Shown piece after piece: positions 33,698-35,672 of a DNA stretch of 35,672 nt. The stretch covers positions 1 to 35,672 of the forward strand of contig JAAEMP010000389.1 of the NCBI GenBank assembly GCA_024225445.1, given 5' to 3'. The notes under the pieces were generated by a model, which was not told the DNA's origin, did no database searches, and saw only the letters and a program-made list of their open reading frames with translations. The position numbers and the translations under genes are program-made. This DNA comes from Hyphomicrobiales bacterium. GTDB lineage: Bacteria; Pseudomonadota; Alphaproteobacteria; Rhizobiales; Rhizobiaceae. The stretch's first letter is position 1. Each line of letters opens with the position of its first letter.

Positions 33698-34126
33698 TTA
33701 TCCATCCAACATAATTTTGCACGAAGCTTTCATATGCACCCAGTTGCTCATCAAATTGCCGCTTTTTTGGGGAACTAGTACGCGATATTCAGCGTTAAAC
33801 GGCTGAAGCATTTCATATTTCTTGGTGAGTGTTGCCACGGACATACCATGATTGCCCTTCTTGGACTGCAAAGTAAACGGACCGCTGACATTGCCACCTT
33901 TTTTTGCAATCATATAGCTGACTGGCCCGGGCTTGTTAGTAATTATCCAAATTGACATGGTTGCCTTGGCGGGACAGGTGTTGGTGATGGGGTTGAGAAT
34001 GCCCGCCTGCACATTGGTTGCTTTCAGGGGTAAATTACCCGGAGCAACTAATTTGCCTGCTGTTGCAGGAACCGTGGATGTTGCTAATATCGCAAGCAAA
34101 GCAATCGAAGTGAGTTTATTTGCCAT
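33698..34126 (-). CDS. Small predicted periplasmic protein of unknown function
   Basis: 142 residues from ATG 34126 (TGGAG just upstream); a longer frame from 34270 has no signal. N-terminal MANKLTSIALLAILATSTVPATAG is a Sec signal peptide, with cleavage near ATA-GK. The mature part of about 118 residues has two Cys (NTCPAK and ASCKIM) that could form one disulphide, and a beta-rich pattern (MSIWIITNKPGPVSYMIAKKGG, EYRVLVPQKSGN). I do not recognise the family. Divergent from cytochrome b561 across 249 bases containing GGTATACC at 34333-34340. Confidence 0.75.
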   Translation of the reverse strand: MANKLTSIALLAILATSTVPATAGKLVAPGNLPLKATNVQAGILNPITNTCPAKATMSIWIITNKPGPVSYMIAKKGGNVSGPFTLQSKKGNHGMSVATLTKKYEMLQPFNAEYRVLVPQKSGNLMSNWVHMKASCKIMLDG

Positions 34127-34375
34127 GGTAGTTCTCCAATGTTGGCACCCCAAATATAAATCAGTGGAAGTTAAATCGGGTTCATTTGCGATTGTTTCAA
34201 TGGTTGCAGTTTTGCCATGTGCAATTGAGCACAGTCTCAATCTCAGTTTTTGTGCATTCAAGCCAGCCATTAATATGGATCACAAACTTCCAGTTTCATT
34301 ACTGCAATTTAATTATCCAAAACACTGCGACCGGTATACCAAAAGGCACGACAAATTACCTGGGAGTGGATATTC

Positions 34376-34909
34376 ATGGCTGATGCACCCGGAACAAATG
34401 GTTATACCCGTGCCTCAATACTAATTCACTGGCTCGCGGCCGCCTTGATTGTAATCCTGTTCTTAACCCACGAGGGAGACAGGGGAGGGATTGCGAATGT
34501 CATCCACGTCAGCGGCGGCGCAGTGGCGGGAGTTTTTTTATTGTGGCGGGTCTGGTACCGTGTCACCTGTGGCCTGCCCGAGAAATCAGATCAGGCTCCA
34601 ATATTCAACCTCGCTTCCGGCATCGTGATCTGGGGATTCCTCGTTTCAATTGTTGTGGTCATCGCTACCGGCTATCTGTTGCCCTGGTCACGTGGTCTGC
34701 CATTGGAAATATTTTCCATCATTTCCATTCCATCGCCAATGGCCTTCAATCATGAATTTCACGAAATTATCGAGGAAATTCATGAGATTTCCGGGCAAGT
34801 GTTCGTGCCTCTGCTGGCACTTCATATACTTGGCGCTTTAAAGCATGCATTTATCGACAGGGATGGTATCACAAAACGAATGTTCGATCCGGTGGATTCA
34901 GGACGCTAG
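34376..34909 (+). CDS. Cytochrome b561 family protein
   Basis: 177 residues with four hydrophobic helices. The haem ligands expected in bacterial cytochrome b561 are present: His in LIHWLAAALIVILFL (helix 1), His in NVIHVSGGAVAGVFLLWRVW (helix 2), and two in LLALHILGALKHAFIDRDG (helix 4). A third helix is IVIWGFLVSIVVVIATGYLL. Such proteins move electrons between quinol and periplasmic acceptors in the inner membrane. GGGAGTGG is 8 bases before the ATG. Its relation to the amine genes is not evident; it may act with the divergently encoded secreted protein. Confidence 0.88.
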   Translation: MADAPGTNGYTRASILIHWLAAALIVILFLTHEGDRGGIANVIHVSGGAVAGVFLLWRVWYRVTCGLPEKSDQAPIFNLASGIVIWGFLVSIVVVIATGYLLPWSRGLPLEIFSIISIPSPMAFNHEFHEIIEEIHEISGQVFVPLLALHILGALKHAFIDRDGITKRMFDPVDSGR

Positions 34910-34940
34910 CCCGAAAGATTCACGCTTTCTGGACAGCGTT

Positions 34941-34980
34941 ATGGTTTTCTTGTGGTCATAAGGACCACGGCGAAAACCAT
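34941..34980. repeat. 40-bp imperfect hairpin after cytochrome b561
   Basis: ATGGTTTTC at 34941-34949 pairs with GAAAACCAT at 34972-34980, and GTGGTC at 34952-34957 pairs with GACCAC at 34963-34968 around a 5-base loop; only TT and GGC bulge. No T run follows, so it is not a classical terminator on the plus strand. It sits 31 bases after the stop of the cytochrome gene. Another dyad, GTGACTA at 34996-35002 with TAGTCAC at 35039-35045, follows. Confidence 0.55.
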
Positions 34981-35106
34981 GCCTCGCCAGCAAACGTGAC
35001 TAACCAGTTAAATGCTTCCGTGTAAACCAGAAGGGGTCTAGTCACCTGGAACTGAAGTACATAGCATATCGGATTTCCATAAATCCACCTGTGGACTGCG
35101 CCAACA

Positions 35107-35319
35107 TCACTTAACGATGGGTTCCTGGTTGAGAGCGGGTACTCGCCGGGCGTGCGCAATTAGTATTTCACCATCTTCGTTGAGTGTGACGGTTCGTGCG
35201 GAGCTGATAAATACCCGGCGGCCAAGCATTTCCTCGATCCGTTTTACCTGCTTGGAAATCGGAGTAAAGGACTTGCTCTGCCGACAAATGTCATCTTGCA
35301 GGTTGATTTTCGATCGGAT
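35107..35319 (-). pseudogene. LysR-family regulator, N-terminal HTH remnant
   Basis: A minus-strand frame without an ATG start reads KQVKRIEEMLGRRVFISSAR then TVTLNEDGEILIAHARR and LNQEP before a stop at 35107. This is the recognisable segment after the recognition helix of LysR regulators (normally SxQIKRLEExLGxxLFxRxxR, then VxLTxxGExLLxxAR). The 5' part of the HTH is distorted, no start codon is in frame before the upstream stop near 35320, and the roughly 200-residue ligand domain is absent. I read it as a decayed gene fragment. Confidence 0.55.
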
Positions 35320-35539
35320 TTATTGCCGTTAGTGATTGTTGGATAGCCTTGCCCAAACATTGGTTTTTCCTATTCCGGGATCATGCTATTTCTGATAAAA
35401 TTTGATGTAACTACACAATATTCCATTATATTTCCATTGTCATAAATATCAGATACATACAACAAAATCGCAATATTGCCACAATAAATGCTATAGTTCA
35501 TGCATCCGTTAGGTGGGGGATGTGTATGGAGTTAGGTAT

Positions 35540-35672
35540 ATGCGGAAAGATTCCCAATCATTTGGATTGCCGATTTTTGAGAAATCTCTTGAAATAACTA
35601 CCCGGCAGAATGTAAATGCCGACAATAACAATCCTTCGGCTTATCCAGACAAACGGTCAGATTCAAAAAATG
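35540..35672 (+). CDS. Unrecognised protein, 5' end only (runs off the window)
   Basis: ATG 35540 with GGAG at 35528-35531 (8 bases upstream) opens a frame of 44 codons to the window end without a stop. The visible part (MRKDSQSFGLPIFEKSLEI, then a TTRQNVNADNNNPSAYP stretch and KRSDSKN) is polar and Asn/Ser-rich, with no signal peptide and no family that I recognise. It follows about 200 bases of AT-rich non-coding DNA, where a promoter is expected but cannot be placed with confidence. Confidence 0.45.
   Translation, partial: MRKDSQSFGLPIFEKSLEITTRQNVNADNNNPSAYPDKRSDSKN

Noticed and set aside
34333-34340. GGTATACC before cytochrome b561 as another member of the ATTGGT regulon
   Set aside because: A single core without 11-bp phased neighbours; similarity to TTGGTATA may be chance.
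34956-35159. 67-codon minus-strand frame overlapping the hairpins
   Set aside because: No similarity, no ribosome site, and it overlaps the end of the LysR remnant region.
1-35672. CRISPR arrays, tRNA or rRNA genes, phage or toxin-antitoxin modules
   Set aside because: Looked for short spaced repeats, cloverleaf-like segments and typical small gene pairs; none seen.

Overview
The window looks like chromosome of a marine-type alphaproteobacterium of moderate GC (below about 50% by eye). This rests on gene content: glnT/glxBCD-like clusters, heterotetrameric sarcosine oxidase, GlxA-type AraC regulators and a DUF1989-GcvT fusion occur together mainly in Rhodobacterales and Hyphomicrobiales relatives. 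I could not test taxonomy. Nearly every gene concerns methylated amines, glutamate-family amination chemistry or folate one-carbon flux.

Layout. (1) 48-368: decayed IS1182-type transposase tail. (2) 374-6517, minus strand: an XRE/cupin regulator, then a compact glutamate-synthase-like module of three genes (class II glutamine amidotransferase; GXGXG domain fused to the FMN/Fe-S synthase domain; GltD-like oxidoreductase fused to a degenerate second FMN-type domain). (3) 6867-15609: a GlxA-type regulator divergent from soxB-soxD-soxA-soxG-fhs-folD, a sarcosine oxidase plus tetrahydrofolate C1 oxidation operon. (4) 15655-17411, minus strand: DMT transporter and GntR/FCD regulator. (5) 17730-22862, plus strand: glutamine-synthetase-like ligase, then glxB, glxC and glxD homologues as separate genes and an unrecognised 136-residue protein. 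This is a second glutamate-synthase-like module, resembling the gmaS/mgsABC part of the N-methylglutamate pathway. (6) 22874-26068: an unrecognised 181-residue protein, a second GlxA-type regulator and a divergent FAD-dependent amine oxidoreductase. (7) 26398-30930: glycine-betaine-type ABC importer (proX, terminator, proV, tandem-permease proW). (8) 31030-33402: tandem DUF1989 fused to a GcvT aminomethyltransferase. (9) 33698-35672: small secreted protein, cytochrome b561, LysR remnant and the 5' end of an unrecognised gene.

A plausible joint role: the importer brings in glycine betaine or a related quaternary amine, the FAD oxidoreductases demethylate intermediates, the SoxA and DUF1989-GcvT proteins pass the C1 unit to tetrahydrofolate, FolD and Fhs oxidise it to formate with ATP gain, and the ligase plus GlxBCD proteins channel the amine through glutamate derivatives.

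The strongest observation not explained by gene annotation is a shared regulatory signature. Arrays of ATTGGTA-like heptamers repeated every 11 bp (or 21-22 bp) lie upstream of four separate transcription units: the ligase/glxBCD operon, the unrecognised 181-residue gene, proX and the DUF1989-GcvT gene. This suggests a single regulon and links two unknown proteins to the pathway. Other points of note are a FolD with the catalytic lysine replaced by glutamine, a SoxD lacking most of its zinc ligands, and the GltD-FMN fusion lacking the [3Fe-4S] cysteines in its second half.
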